Numbered from the stretch's first letter, positions 8,183 to 16,852 are shown. The stretch: DNA of 48,268 bases from Gloeocapsopsis crepidinum LEGE 06123 (GCF_015207655.1 NZ_JADEWN010000049.1:1-48268), one strand, 5' to 3'. Translations and numbers: made by a program. Notes: generated from the letters alone by a model not told the origin.

Positions 8183-9025
8183 TCACTCTTTGAGAAAGCG
8201 AGTTCGGGCGGCATGTGTAGACTTTAATCGTTGTTCTAAAGCTTCCCAGTTTTCTTGCTCGACGATCGCAATCAAATCATCTAAGTGTTGGCGATAGTAC
8301 TGTAGCGATCGCAGTAATTCCTGACGATTGTATCGTGCCATCATGACACCCAACTCTGAATTACCGCCACCAACGCGGCTTGTATCGCGAAATCCAGAAC
8401 TGGCGAGATTTTGCGCTAAAGTTAAAACTTCAGGGTTACTTTCACTCATGCACGCTGCAATTAAATTAGTGCTCACCATCACTGGTAAGTGCGAAATCCA
8501 ACTAACTGCACGGTCGTGATCTTCTGGGCGACAGTGGTAAATTTTTGCTTGGAGCGATCGCGCAACTTCCTCGACAATTTGCACTGCGCTTGCTGGTGTT
8601 GACGCAATGGGAGTTAACACATATGGATTATTGACAAATAACTGCTTTTGTGCAGCTTCAATTCCACTTTCCGTTTTTCCCGCCATCGGGTGTCCGCCAA
8701 CAAAATTTTCCCACAACGGTGCGATCGCTTCCACGACGGGAACTTTTACTGAACCGACATCAGTTAGAACTGTAGCAGGAGATAAATGTGGAATCAGTTG
8801 TTGTACCGTAGGTAAAATTGCCGCAATGTGCGTACAAATAATGACGAGATCAGCAGGTTTGAGCGTTGTTAAGTCAACACTTGCTGTATCAACTGCACCA
8901 CAAGCGATCGCTTGCTCGCAGGTCTGTTCTCGGCGACTGACGCCTAAAACACGGTATCCTTGCAATCTTAAATCTAAACCTAAAGAGCCACCGATTAAAC
9001 CGAGACCAATAATGCCAATATTCAT
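8183..9025 (-). CDS. tyrA: Prephenate/arogenate dehydrogenase
   Basis: The 280-residue protein would carry out the oxidative decarboxylation that leads to tyrosine; characterised cyanobacterial enzymes act on arogenate with NADP. The nucleotide-binding Rossmann motif GLGLIGGSLG is at residues 7-16, and GVSRRE about 20 residues on is consistent with NADP binding through basic residues. Family motifs include DVGSVK, the catalytic-region GGHPMAGKTESGIEAA, and SWISHLPVM. The length matches stand-alone cyanobacterial TyrA without an ACT or chorismate mutase domain. It is divergent from the gene starting at 9089, with 63 bases between them that must hold both promoters. DAHP synthase, the entry enzyme of the same pathway, lies 1.8 kb away but is not in the same operon. 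Confidence 0.92.
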   Translation of the reverse strand: MNIGIIGLGLIGGSLGLDLRLQGYRVLGVSRREQTCEQAIACGAVDTASVDLTTLKPADLVIICTHIAAILPTVQQLIPHLSPATVLTDVGSVKVPVVEAIAPLWENFVGGHPMAGKTESGIEAAQKQLFVNNPYVLTPIASTPASAVQIVEEVARSLQAKIYHCRPEDHDRAVSWISHLPVMVSTNLIAACMSESNPEVLTLAQNLASSGFRDTSRVGGGNSELGVMMARYNRQELLRSLQYYRQHLDDLIAIVEQENWEALEQRLKSTHAARTRFLKE

Positions 9026-9088
9026 AATGGATGCTTTGTTAACTTAGTAGGCATTAAATCATTTTTGTAAATCGTGAGGATATGATAA

Positions 9089-9694
9089 ATGAACGCATGG
9101 CGCGATCGCTTAAATCGGATGACGAATCGCACTCGCTTTGTTGTGTGTCGTATTTTTGTACATCTTGCGGGTTCTGATGTAGCACCACTCCTTGGAATAT
9201 TAAATCGTACCGCACGCGAGGCAATTGATACAGAGGGCGATTTAGAAGTTCTAGGAGAAGGACTAGTAGAAGTTTGCCAAAGCCTACTACAATACGACGA
9301 ATACTGGCTTTCTGCGGCTAATGAGGGTGATGTTTTTTGGGATGAAGGTGAAGCAGGCGATTACTTCAACGAGTTGTTTACTGACTCAGCGCAGCGTTAC
9401 TTGAGTGAAGTAGACTTAGATGGTGCCGATTCTGACTTGAATGAACCATTATCGCTACCAGCAACTCGTAATGTCGTTGTTATGGTGACTGCGGCTTTTG
9501 AAGGTGAAGTTCCTGAATTAGAAACAAATTTAGCCGATGTTACCGCTCTCAAAGCTGGGTTAAAAGCTTTAATTAATTTGCATTATCAAGAAAAACTGCG
9601 AGGAATTCAAGTACATTTTTCTCCAGCGCAATTTGGTGATGAATTGACCAATGACCAATTGCTGCAATATTTTCCTGAGTTAGTTCCTTTGTAA
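9089..9694 (+). CDS. Conserved cyanobacterial protein, possibly DUF1517-related
   Basis: The 201-residue acidic protein has no signal peptide or membrane segment. Recognisable conserved blocks are LNRTAREAIDTEGDLEVLGE near residue 40, then NEGDVFWDEGEAGDYFNELF, and VVVMVTAAFEGEVPELET in the second half. The N-terminus is basic (MNAWRDRLNRMTNRTRF). I believe this is a widely conserved cyanobacterial family and the C-terminal half recalls DUF1517, but I am not sure of that link. No catalytic motif is visible and no function can be given. It is divergent from tyrA and followed 80 bases later by a secreted protein in the same direction. Confidence 0.7.
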   Translation: MNAWRDRLNRMTNRTRFVVCRIFVHLAGSDVAPLLGILNRTAREAIDTEGDLEVLGEGLVEVCQSLLQYDEYWLSAANEGDVFWDEGEAGDYFNELFTDSAQRYLSEVDLDGADSDLNEPLSLPATRNVVVMVTAAFEGEVPELETNLADVTALKAGLKALINLHYQEKLRGIQVHFSPAQFGDELTNDQLLQYFPELVPL

Positions 9695-9774
9695 TCAATT
9701 GAAGTCCCTACAATAGCCAGATGTCGGAAGAGTTGAGATCCTGTTAATCTCGAAATAAGCTGATTTTTGAAAAT

Positions 9775-10686
9775 ATGATGACAATCTTGCGGCGAGTTAC
9801 ACTGATTTTTTTAACGATATCTTTGTGCTGGACAACGATCGCCTGTGGTGGTAGACCAGAATCTAACGCTTCACAGGTGAGAAATGTCGCTTCTCCAGTG
9901 ACGACGAGTACTCGGCTGAGTGATGGACAATACCCTGTCCAGCAAGCTACTTACGATGATGCGACAGGAGAGTATAGTTTATTTTTACTCAATACTCCTC
10001 CTGGTACACCGCCAACATTTACTACCGCCAACTTGCAGATGGCGCGGCTAACAGATGAAGACATCAAAGCTGGTCAAAAAAGCTATCTCCAAGTAGAAAA
10101 TGGTCAACCAGTACTGTACTTAACGGAAGACTTTAAAATCGAATACGTCCATAATGTTGCAGAAACTCAGACAAATCCCCAAACTGGACAGCAAGAAACT
10201 GTAGTTGTTCGTCGCGAGACGGGTTTTTGGTCGCCGTTTGCTGGTGCTTTAGCTGGTCAAGCAATTGGTAGTCTGTTGTTTAGACCGCAGTACTACGTAC
10301 CGCCTCTGTATCGACCAGGAGCATCTGTAATTACAGGCTATGGTGGTTATGGTAGCTCTTATGGTCAAGCAGTTGACCGCTATCAATCGCGATATAACGC
10401 AGCACCGCTTGCAGAAAGAAATCGACGGTCTAATTTCCGCACTACAGGGCGCATCAGAACACCAAGTTATAGTCAACCGTCTACAACCACGCGACGGACT
10501 GCTCCGCGCACTACCACAACTAACCGTCCTAGTGGTTCAGGATTTGGTGCAAGTAACTTGCGTTCTGGTAATTCTAACTACAACAGACGTCCTTCTTCAG
10601 GAAGTTTCGGTAGCAGCCGTTCATTTGGCTCAAGCCGCAGCCGCAGTAGCGGTGGTTTCCGTAGTAGTGGTGGACGTCGCCGTTGA
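9775..10686 (+). CDS. Secreted or lipoprotein-like protein with a Ser/Arg/Gly-rich C-terminus
   Basis: The 303-residue product begins with a basic, hydrophobic signal sequence (RRVTLIFLTISLCW) ending in TTIACGG, where Cys24 is a possible though non-standard lipoprotein cysteine. Residues 35-140 look folded and mixed in composition. A hydrophobic patch WSPFAGALAGQAIGSLLF follows near residue 160 and then a Tyr/Gly-rich region. The last 80 residues are low complexity, rich in Thr, Arg, Ser and Gly, ending SSGGRRR. Proteins of this shape are common in cyanobacteria, often with no known role; a cell-envelope or DNA/polysaccharide-contacting role is only a guess from the basic tail. The start may be either of the adjacent ATG codons at 9775 and 9778. 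A set of three hairpins follows the gene. Confidence 0.72.
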   Translation: MMTILRRVTLIFLTISLCWTTIACGGRPESNASQVRNVASPVTTSTRLSDGQYPVQQATYDDATGEYSLFLLNTPPGTPPTFTTANLQMARLTDEDIKAGQKSYLQVENGQPVLYLTEDFKIEYVHNVAETQTNPQTGQQETVVVRRETGFWSPFAGALAGQAIGSLLFRPQYYVPPLYRPGASVITGYGGYGSSYGQAVDRYQSRYNAAPLAERNRRSNFRTTGRIRTPSYSQPSTTTRRTAPRTTTTNRPSGSGFGASNLRSGNSNYNRRPSSGSFGSSRSFGSSRSRSSGGFRSSGGRRR

Positions 10687-10728
10687 GGATAGAATGCGAG
10701 TGCGAATAAATTCGCTACTAGATAAACT

Positions 10729-10822
10729 AAGTCCACGGAGGTGGACTTCCTAAATAAAACTTAAACTTGAGAGTGTGCCTCCGCACACTTCGCTTGAGTA
10801 GCCCTGACTTTAGTCAGAGGGC
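10729..10822. repeat. Triple-hairpin palindromic element between convergent genes
   Basis: Three hairpins follow one another: AAGTCCAC/GTGGACTT with loop GGAG (10729-10748), AGTGTGC/GCACACT with loop CTCC (10772-10789), and GCCCTGACT/AGTCAGAGGGC with a two-base bulge (10801-10822). The sequence style is that of short interspersed palindromic repeats seen in many cyanobacterial genomes. It lies between the convergent secreted-protein gene and DAHP synthase and can serve as a two-way terminator. No long T run is present. Confidence 0.6.
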
Positions 10823-10844
10823 GTTTGTGATTCATGCATGAAGT

Positions 10845-11906
10845 CTAACGTGACAACGCGATCGCTCTTTCTTGCCAACGCGATACAGCTTTACCAATAA
10901 CACTGAGTTCTTGCATCAAGCTGTCAAAACGTTCTGGCGTTAAAGATTGCGGACCATCTGATAGAGCTTTTGCAGGGTTGGGATGGACTTCAATCATTAA
11001 CGAATCAGTACCTGCTGCTAGTGCTGCTAGCGACATTGCCGGAACGTATTCTGCTTTACCTGTACCGTGGCTGGGATCGATCATAATCGGTAAATGCGTG
11101 AGCGATCGCAATACTGGAATAACTGCCAAATCAAGTGTATTGCGTGCATACTGACGATCAAAAGTCCGAATCCCGCGTTCGCATAAAATAACATTAGGAT
11201 TTCCCGCAGCTAAGATATATTCAGCTGCCATCAACCATTCTTCAATTGTTGCAGACATTCCCCGCTTGAGGAGTACAGGCTTGGGTTGCGCTCCTACTTT
11301 TTTCAACAGCGAGAAATTTTGCATATTCCGCGCACCAACTTGAACGACATCTGCAACTTCAACAATTTTGTCCAAGTCAGCCGCATCCATGACTTCCGTA
11401 ATGATTCCTAATCCACTTGCTTCGCGTGCTGCTGCTAATAGTTCTAATGCACTTTCACCATGACCTTGGAACGCATAAGGCGAAGTTCTTGGTTTATAAG
11501 CCCCGCCGCGTAGAAATGTTGCTCCTGCTGCTTGAACGCGCCGTGCTGTTTCGACAATCATTGCTTCATTTTCTACCGAGCAAGGTCCAGCAACAACTGC
11601 TACAGGATGATGTTGTCCAAAATAAACTGTACCGTTAGGGGTTTCAACTGCTACCTCGCTAGCTTCGCCATGACGAAATTCACGACTCACTCGCTTAAAC
11701 GGCTGTTCTACGCGCAACACTTGTTCAATCCAAGGACTAATTTCTTGTAGCTGCAATGGATCTAGGCTTGCAGTGTCTCCCACTAATCCGATGACAACTT
11801 TGTGCTTGCCTACAATTTTTTCTGGTGTTAAACCCCACGTAGTAAGTTCTTCGCTTATACGTGCAATCTCGACTTCAGGAGAGCCGATTTTCATGACTAC
11901 GATCAT
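10845..11906 (-). CDS. aroF: 3-deoxy-7-phosphoheptulonate (DAHP) synthase, type I beta
   Basis: The enzyme condenses phosphoenolpyruvate with erythrose 4-phosphate, the first step of the shikimate pathway. The 353-residue protein has a ferredoxin-like N-terminal domain (about 1-70) typical of the beta subtype, then the KDOPS/DAHPS barrel. Key motifs are VVAGPCSVE with GPCS at 107-110, [14 protein letters not shown] at 131-144, [20 protein letters not shown], and MIDPSHGTG near the C-terminus. The N-terminal domain is the usual place of feedback control in this subtype. The gene is convergent with the secreted-protein gene and has its own promoter region of about 270 bases shared with nothing else. 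The name aroF follows common annotation of this type; aroG or aroA are also used. Confidence 0.93.
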   Translation of the reverse strand: MIVVMKIGSPEVEIARISEELTTWGLTPEKIVGKHKVVIGLVGDTASLDPLQLQEISPWIEQVLRVEQPFKRVSREFRHGEASEVAVETPNGTVYFGQHHPVAVVAGPCSVENEAMIVETARRVQAAGATFLRGGAYKPRTSPYAFQGHGESALELLAAAREASGLGIITEVMDAADLDKIVEVADVVQVGARNMQNFSLLKKVGAQPKPVLLKRGMSATIEEWLMAAEYILAAGNPNVILCERGIRTFDRQYARNTLDLAVIPVLRSLTHLPIMIDPSHGTGKAEYVPAMSLAALAAGTDSLMIEVHPNPAKALSDGPQSLTPERFDSLMQELSVIGKAVSRWQERAIALSR

Positions 11907-12172
11907 GTTAGTTCCTTGCTCAGTTGGTTGCTATTGCTCTATAAATAAACCCTACATAGTTAAAATATAGCGCTCTAGATAGGTGAGTTATGAGTTATAA
12001 ATGTTGAAGTTTTGAGTGAGTAATGAATTATTCAACTGCTTGTGTCAATTATAATTAGCACTATTTTGCATAATTCTTTATTCTCTTCAACCTAGGCACA
12101 CTGATTTTAGAGACTTGATCTAGCTTGTACGTCAAACCTCAAAATTCAGAACTTGGGATGAAATTAACTTAA

Positions 12173-12649
12173 TCAAATTTCAGAACTCTTCTTCTGCCGC
12201 CTTGAGCGCCAAGCTGACAACATCCGACCCCAATTGCTGGTGAATTCTTGCCAGCCTAGCAAGCTTCCGACAGTTTCCTCATCCCAGGAAGCAGAAATAA
12301 CGCCGTAAGATAAACCCAATACACCTAAACCAAAAAAGCCCGTGCTGACTAGCAAAACTGCTACAGTTGGCAATTTAAACCAGCCGTTGCTCACAATTAA
12401 GTAGCTGACAATAAATGTAGTCATACCTAATGCTGTCGGTACGCCACAAAAAGCTGCCATGCGTCGCGCCATGCGATCGCTCACCACTTTCGGTACTGCC
12501 ATTTGTTCTCGAGTTACCTGTGGTTCTTGCTTGTTCTTAGTTTCTACTTCTTTACCTTTAACAACCGGAGCTTTTTTTGTTTTTGCCGTTTTTTGCCGTT
12601 TTTTACTAGGTTCAAAGGGCAAACGCTTATTTTCAGGTTCAGGTGTCAT
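12173..12649 (-). CDS. PAM68-family photosystem II assembly protein
   Basis: The 158-residue membrane protein fits the PAM68/DUF3464 family (Synechocystis Sll0933), which helps early photosystem II assembly and insertion of chlorophyll-binding subunits. The first 55 residues are a lysine-rich soluble tail (KKRQKTAKTKKAPVVKGKEV). Two membrane helices follow: about 68-90 (FCGVPTALGMTTFIVSYLIV) and about 96-118 (AVLLVSTGFFGLGVLGLSYG). The segment SASWDEETVGSLLGWQEF after the second helix is the family hallmark. It starts 15 bases after the rpsO stop, so the two genes form an operon, an arrangement I know from other cyanobacteria. It ties membrane assembly to ribosome supply, which is inference. 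Confidence 0.85.
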   Translation of the reverse strand: MTPEPENKRLPFEPSKKRQKTAKTKKAPVVKGKEVETKNKQEPQVTREQMAVPKVVSDRMARRMAAFCGVPTALGMTTFIVSYLIVSNGWFKLPTVAVLLVSTGFFGLGVLGLSYGVISASWDEETVGSLLGWQEFTSNWGRMLSAWRSRRQKKSSEI

Positions 12650-12664
12650 GAACTCAATTACTCC

Positions 12665-12934
12665 CTAACCACGAATACCGAGGCGACCAATGAGATTTTG
12701 ATACTGTTCTCGATCTTCTGTCTGCAAATAGGATAACAGACGCTTGCGCTGACCAATTATTTTTAGTAATCCCCGTCGAGAAGAATGATCTTTCTTATTA
12801 CTTTTGAGATGTTCGCTCAAACGGTTAATTCGCTCAGTCAGCATCGCAATTTGAACAGCTGCTGAGCCTGTATCGGTTTCGTGAACTTGGTAGCTAGAGA
12901 TTAGCTCTTGTTTACGCTCTTGCGTCAAAGCCAT
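12665..12934 (-). CDS. rpsO: 30S ribosomal protein S15
   Basis: The 89-residue protein is S15, which binds the central domain of 16S rRNA early in 30S assembly. The family signature is clear: [20 protein letters not shown] near the N-terminus, then [20 protein letters not shown] and [18 protein letters not shown]. Length is normal. The gene leads a two-gene operon with the PAM68-type protein. The spacer to the upstream GH13 gene on the same strand is only 73 bases, so either the promoter is compact or there is some read-through from the GH13 gene. In other bacteria S15 represses its own translation; no such mRNA structure can be judged here. Confidence 0.97.
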   Translation of the reverse strand: MALTQERKQELISSYQVHETDTGSAAVQIAMLTERINRLSEHLKSNKKDHSSRRGLLKIIGQRKRLLSYLQTEDREQYQNLIGRLGIRG

Positions 12935-13007
12935 GATTTACTCGGTTAAATAGATATAATGCAGCAATCTCTCATGTTATCACAGCCTTACCTAATCTGA
13001 TTAAGTT

Positions 13008-14699
13008 TCAACAGACAGCAATCTGAAAATGATCCTCATCGGTGACAAATACTTTAGCTTCATACTCTGGTAAATCTATGTACAAGTTATTTTCTGAGAC
13101 TTGCGCAACTGCATTGCTGATCCAATCGCGCCAATTTCCATCAGTGGGTAAGTTGTTCACACAATAGTTTGTGAGATGGCGATCGCCCAAATTCACCACA
13201 ACGACAACACGAGAACCTGAATCATTCCAACGTTGGTAAGCTAGCAACTTGACGTCTGGATCTTCGTGGAAAAACTCAATATTTTCTGTATGTAAGGCAG
13301 AATTTTGGTTACGTAAGTTAATTAATTTCTGGTAATGTACCCACAAATTACGGTTTGCTGCATTTTCTAGCAATGACCATTTCAACGGATTCGGTTGATT
13401 TGGAGTTTGCCGTGTATCTTGACCAAATTCTTCCCCCATACTAATCATTGGGATTCCGACTGCGGTCATTTGGAGAACAACAGCTAATTTTGCTCGTTGG
13501 AATGCAGCAGCATCAAATATACCGCGATCGCCAAGTTCTACCATCAAGTGATTGCGATCGTGACTGGCTAAATAGTGAACAACATTTGCTGCATAAGAAA
13601 ATCCTTGGCGTTTTGCATCAAGAACTTCTTTAAGCTGCTCTAGATTAAACGTTTTCCCACTTACATAATCTAAAACGAAAATCCGAAAACTTTCACGCCA
13701 GCAACCATCCATTGGTCCAGAATCAACAGTTACTTCTGGTGTTTCTGGGATATGTTCTCCCACGTTGTAAAAAGATTTCTTCCCAGCTACTTGTTTCGCC
13801 TGCTGTGCAATCCAATAAAGAAAGTCATAATTTCCTAACTGCTTCAAAGCATCAAAGCGAATTCCATCAATGTGATATTCTTCAATCCAAAAACGCACGA
13901 CATCACCAACAAACTGCCAAGCAGGTTTAATGTCTAGTTCTTCATCGTAATACTCATAATTAAATTCAGGTCCCCAATAATTATCTGGATCGTCAGGGTT
14001 TTTGGCTGAATGATAATACCAGTAGTCACGATCAATCAATATCAAAGGACATTCTTCATCAGAATGCTTATAAATGCCATCAATAATGACTCGAATACCT
14101 CTAGCATGGCATTCATCGATTAATTGCTTTAAATCCATCGTTGAACCATAACTTGATTCTGTAGCGAAGAAATGCCGTACTTTGTAACCCCAACTATAAC
14201 TTCCGGTAAATTCAGTTACTGGCATTAACTGAATAGTGTTAATTCCTAGGTCACTGAGATAATCTAATTTAGTGATGATATCATTATACTTTCCTTGTCT
14301 ATCAGAGTTATTATCTCCTCTTGTAAAATCAGCAACGTGTATCTCATACAACACTATCTCTTGATTTTCAGGTAGCGCTTTATTATCGTACTGCCAGACA
14401 TAATCATCGATGATTTTCTTTCCATCCTTGACTTGTAATACACTTGTACCTTCTGCTTCATTCACATCTGTACTATAAGGATCGATAACATCTACCCACT
14501 GCTCCACTTCAGAATTCGAGTTTAGCTGTTGAACCCGAAATTTATACTGATAAATGCCGTCTTCCAACTCAATAACAGTCTGAAAAAAACCTTGCTCATT
14601 CTTTGTCATGGAGATTTGGTTCCAGCTAGAAAAGGAACCCATTAATGCTGCTTGTTTATTACGAGGTGCAAAAAGCTTGAATTCTATTTTATTGGTCAT
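13008..14699 (-). CDS. GH13 alpha-amylase-family enzyme with N-terminal CBM48-like domain (paralogue 1)
   Basis: The 563-residue protein has an N-terminal glycogen-binding-like domain (about 1-95, KLFAPRNKQAALMGSFSSWN), then a GH13 barrel and a C-terminal beta domain. The catalytic residues are present: nucleophile Asp283 in GIRFDALKQ, acid/base Glu315 in VGEHIPE, and His380-Asp381 in LASHDRNH. Region I reads DGIYKH (207-212), where almost all GH13 enzymes have Asn in place of Lys; that Asn normally helps bind calcium. A second conserved Asn is also Lys in GYKVRHFFA. The gene is about 60% identical by eye to the one at 18893-20548, which keeps both Asn residues. It would act on alpha-glucan such as glycogen; whether it hydrolyses, branches or only binds cannot be told. 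No signal peptide, so cytoplasmic. Confidence 0.87.
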   Translation of the reverse strand: MTNKIEFKLFAPRNKQAALMGSFSSWNQISMTKNEQGFFQTVIELEDGIYQYKFRVQQLNSNSEVEQWVDVIDPYSTDVNEAEGTSVLQVKDGKKIIDDYVWQYDNKALPENQEIVLYEIHVADFTRGDNNSDRQGKYNDIITKLDYLSDLGINTIQLMPVTEFTGSYSWGYKVRHFFATESSYGSTMDLKQLIDECHARGIRVIIDGIYKHSDEECPLILIDRDYWYYHSAKNPDDPDNYWGPEFNYEYYDEELDIKPAWQFVGDVVRFWIEEYHIDGIRFDALKQLGNYDFLYWIAQQAKQVAGKKSFYNVGEHIPETPEVTVDSGPMDGCWRESFRIFVLDYVSGKTFNLEQLKEVLDAKRQGFSYAANVVHYLASHDRNHLMVELGDRGIFDAAAFQRAKLAVVLQMTAVGIPMISMGEEFGQDTRQTPNQPNPLKWSLLENAANRNLWVHYQKLINLRNQNSALHTENIEFFHEDPDVKLLAYQRWNDSGSRVVVVVNLGDRHLTNYCVNNLPTDGNWRDWISNAVAQVSENNLYIDLPEYEAKVFVTDEDHFQIAVC

Positions 14700-14942
14700 A
14701 AAAGCTCGGTCTATTTTTAATGAATTGATTTTGAAAAAAATAGATAATTGCTTTGGTTGTTTTTCTTTGTTTTACATTAAAAAATAGTTTTTAATAGTAA
14801 ACATATACATTACTAGAAGTGAACAAAAATATTTACACTATTTTTCGATGATGTTTGTTTATTGATTTTAAAATGTTTTTCCTACATGATTTAGTGAAGA
14901 TTTTTTTAGCATACGACAAAACATATATGCTTTTGAAGAGCA
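14700..14942. other. AT-rich intergenic region upstream of GH13 paralogue 1
   Basis: Very AT-rich, with T runs on both strands. It holds the promoter region of the GH13 gene. No ORF or RNA gene is visible. Confidence 0.45.
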
Positions 14943-14969
14943 TAAAAAAGAAGTAGCTTCTACTACTTC
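14943..14969 (-). terminator. Rho-independent terminator of the cyanophycinase gene
   Basis: On the minus strand GAAGTAG, loop TAGAAG, then CTACTTC followed by TTTTTT. It sits about 45 bases after the cyanophycinase stop codon. Confidence 0.8.
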
Positions 14970-15011
14970 ATAAAGTTATTTTACTAAGTAATTAATCTAA
15001 TAAAATGTCTC

Positions 15012-15920
15012 TTATGTAGCTAATTGCTTTAGTAATTGTTCCTCAGTAGATTGAGCTACTGTTTGGTTAGCATCTAAGCTATTATTTTGTGACTGATTAG
15101 TAGCTGGAGAAATATTATCTAGAATGGGCTTTCTAGTTTTGAGATCGAATTTGTATCCATGTGGCAGAATATGTAACTTAGCACCACAAACTGCCAAAGC
15201 CTCGTCTTTTAATATTTCATCTACGTTACTGTGAGTAATATTTGAATCATCTACAACTGTAACAGAACCTGCTCCCACAACTTCAAATTGGTCATTACTG
15301 ACAATCATAGCTGTATTTTCATCAATACCAAATCCCAAAACAGCAGGCTGCTGCGCTAAAGCAGCAATTAAACGTCCCAAACGTCCCCGTTGAGAAAAAT
15401 GCTGGTCAATGACAACTTCTGGAAGAAAACCCATACCAGGACCAAGATCGACAATTTCCATCCGAGGATTTGTCTCTGAATCCCCTTCTACAATCATGAC
15501 ATCTGGCATTACAGCCGCCCCAGCACTGGTTCCGCCAACGACAAGTCCTGCTTGAAAACGCTTGTGAATTCTGGTATCAATCTCTGTATCTTTTAATATG
15601 TCTGTAATGCGGGATTGATCGCCTCCTGTAAAAAATATACCAGTTGCCTTATCAATAGCTTCTAATGCTGTTGAAGAACTAGCATCTTCGCGTGATTCAG
15701 TATCTACTATACGCACATCCTCCGCACCCAAGCGTTCAAAGATTCTTATGTAATTTTCTCCTACTTCTCTTGGTAATTCTGTTGCTGCTGTCATAATGAC
15801 AATCCGTGCTTTGGTTCCTCCTGCACGACGCACAAATTCTCGTAGAATAGTGCATTCTCCTTCTTTATCTTCTGCTCCACCGATAATAACCAATTGACCT
15901 TTAGTTTGGCTCTGCGCCAT
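15012..15920 (-). CDS. cphB: Cyanophycinase (peptidase family S51)
   Basis: The enzyme cuts cyanophycin, the Asp-Arg storage polymer, into beta-aspartyl-arginine dipeptides. The 302-residue protein has the S51 nucleophile elbow GGTSAGAA with Ser132, the FTGGDQSR motif at 97-104, and DQHFSQRGRLGRL, all typical of CphB. The N-terminus VIIGGAEDKEGE is also diagnostic. The last 40 residues are rich in Asn, Gln and Ser and look disordered; the core is of normal length. The ATG at 15920 is preceded by a GGAGGGA-type site. It is on the opposite strand to the cyanophycin synthetase and separated from it by a 72-aa gene. A repeat-like element lies in its upstream region, which may affect expression. 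Confidence 0.94.
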   Translation of the reverse strand: MAQSQTKGQLVIIGGAEDKEGECTILREFVRRAGGTKARIVIMTAATELPREVGENYIRIFERLGAEDVRIVDTESREDASSSTALEAIDKATGIFFTGGDQSRITDILKDTEIDTRIHKRFQAGLVVGGTSAGAAVMPDVMIVEGDSETNPRMEIVDLGPGMGFLPEVVIDQHFSQRGRLGRLIAALAQQPAVLGFGIDENTAMIVSNDQFEVVGAGSVTVVDDSNITHSNVDEILKDEALAVCGAKLHILPHGYKFDLKTRKPILDNISPATNQSQNNSLDANQTVAQSTEEQLLKQLAT

Positions 15921-15947
15921 ATTCCCTCCTAGTTATTTTTTAGGGTT

Positions 15948-16063
15948 AGGACTTAAGTGCCATTGATGGAATTGTAAGTTTCAACCTTTGTTACTTCCTT
16001 GCCGACTTACCTCTGATAGCTACAAAAGTTCAAACAGAGGTGATGGAAATGTGCATAAGTCCT
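15948..16063. repeat. MITE-like element with imperfect 13-bp inverted ends
   Basis: AGGACTTAAGTGC at 15948-15960 and GTGCATAAGTCCT at 16051-16063 are inverted copies with three mismatches and enclose about 90 bases without a coding frame. Ends with AGGACTTA are frequent in small mobile repeats of cyanobacteria. It sits directly upstream of cphB, where it could carry or disturb the promoter. Only one copy is in the window. Confidence 0.4.
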
Positions 16064-16195
16064 ACTTATATACTAAATAAATCACAATAATATTATCTGT
16101 GCTACTACCCGTTTGGTAGATTTATATACAGAAGTTTTCAACTTACTGATCGGTCTATATAAAAATTAATGTATAAATTACTACCATAATCAAAA

Positions 16196-16219
16196 AAAGA
16201 CCCCAGTTTAGGGTCTTTT
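16196..16219 (-). terminator. Rho-independent terminator after the 72-aa gene
   Basis: AAAGACCC at 16196-16203 pairs with GGGTCTTT at 16211-16218, with A runs to the left and T runs to the right, so it can work on both strands. It lies 56 bases beyond the stop of the 72-aa gene and before the cphB promoter region. Confidence 0.8.
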
Positions 16220-16274
16220 ACTTTAAGCCTTATTTATGAATATTGCTTTTATTGCAAAGTAATCGTTATATAGT

Positions 16275-16493
16275 CTACACTGATGAAGCTTCTCTAACAC
16301 GACTTCTCAAAATTAAGTTGTCTAAAAAGGCACGTGCTCTCTTAAGAGGGAGATGTCTTGGTTTTCCTTTAAAGACAATTTGGTACTCATTCTTGGTTGG
16401 ACCGTCACCATATCCAGAGATAAGTCTTCTATGAAAAGCTTCTTCTGCTAGTTGCCGAATTTCTTCTCGAAGAGCAGCTTCCATATCGTGCAT
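16275..16493 (-). CDS. 72-aa protein of unknown function in the cyanophycin locus
   Basis: The product starts MHDMEAALREEIRQLAEEAF and continues with a basic second half (GKPRHLPLKRARAFLDNLIL). The ATG at 16493 has AGGAGA eight bases upstream on the minus strand, and a terminator follows the gene, so this is a real transcription unit. No signal peptide or membrane span is seen; a helical N-terminus and a short beta-like middle (NEYQIVFKGKP) are likely. I do not know the family. It lies between cphB and cphA2, divergent from the synthetase. A regulatory or accessory role in storage-polymer metabolism is only suggested by position. Confidence 0.65.
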   Translation of the reverse strand: MHDMEAALREEIRQLAEEAFHRRLISGYGDGPTKNEYQIVFKGKPRHLPLKRARAFLDNLILRSRVREASSV

Positions 16494-16852
16494 AATGCTG
16501 TCTCCTAAACTTCTTTAATTATTTCTATATTTACTCATAGAAGAAGTCAGAGCGTACCTTTCGCAGGTTATATATCTCAGTAATAAAATGATTAACGAGA
16601 ATAAACCTTTAGTGATGAAGTCTAAAGTATACAAAACTATACCTTGAGATAGCTGCAAAATAATTGCATTAAAGGTAATCTTTCTCAAAGAATTAAGGCA
16701 GATTGTAGGTTCACTATTCAAGGAAGCTTACGCACGAAACCAAATGGTGCAGCGATCGCGTATATCCTAGTCTTCGGCTTATTAATAGTCATCACTAAGC
16801 AGTAACGTAAGACGCAATTGGGCGTCCACATGATATTTTTGGGAGAAACTCA
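16494..16852. other. Divergent promoter region between the 72-aa gene and cphA2
   Basis: About 360 bases that must hold the promoters of both divergent genes, with a HIP1-like GCGATCGCG near 16751. I see no further ORF with a ribosome binding site. Shared control of the two genes from this region is possible. Confidence 0.45.
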
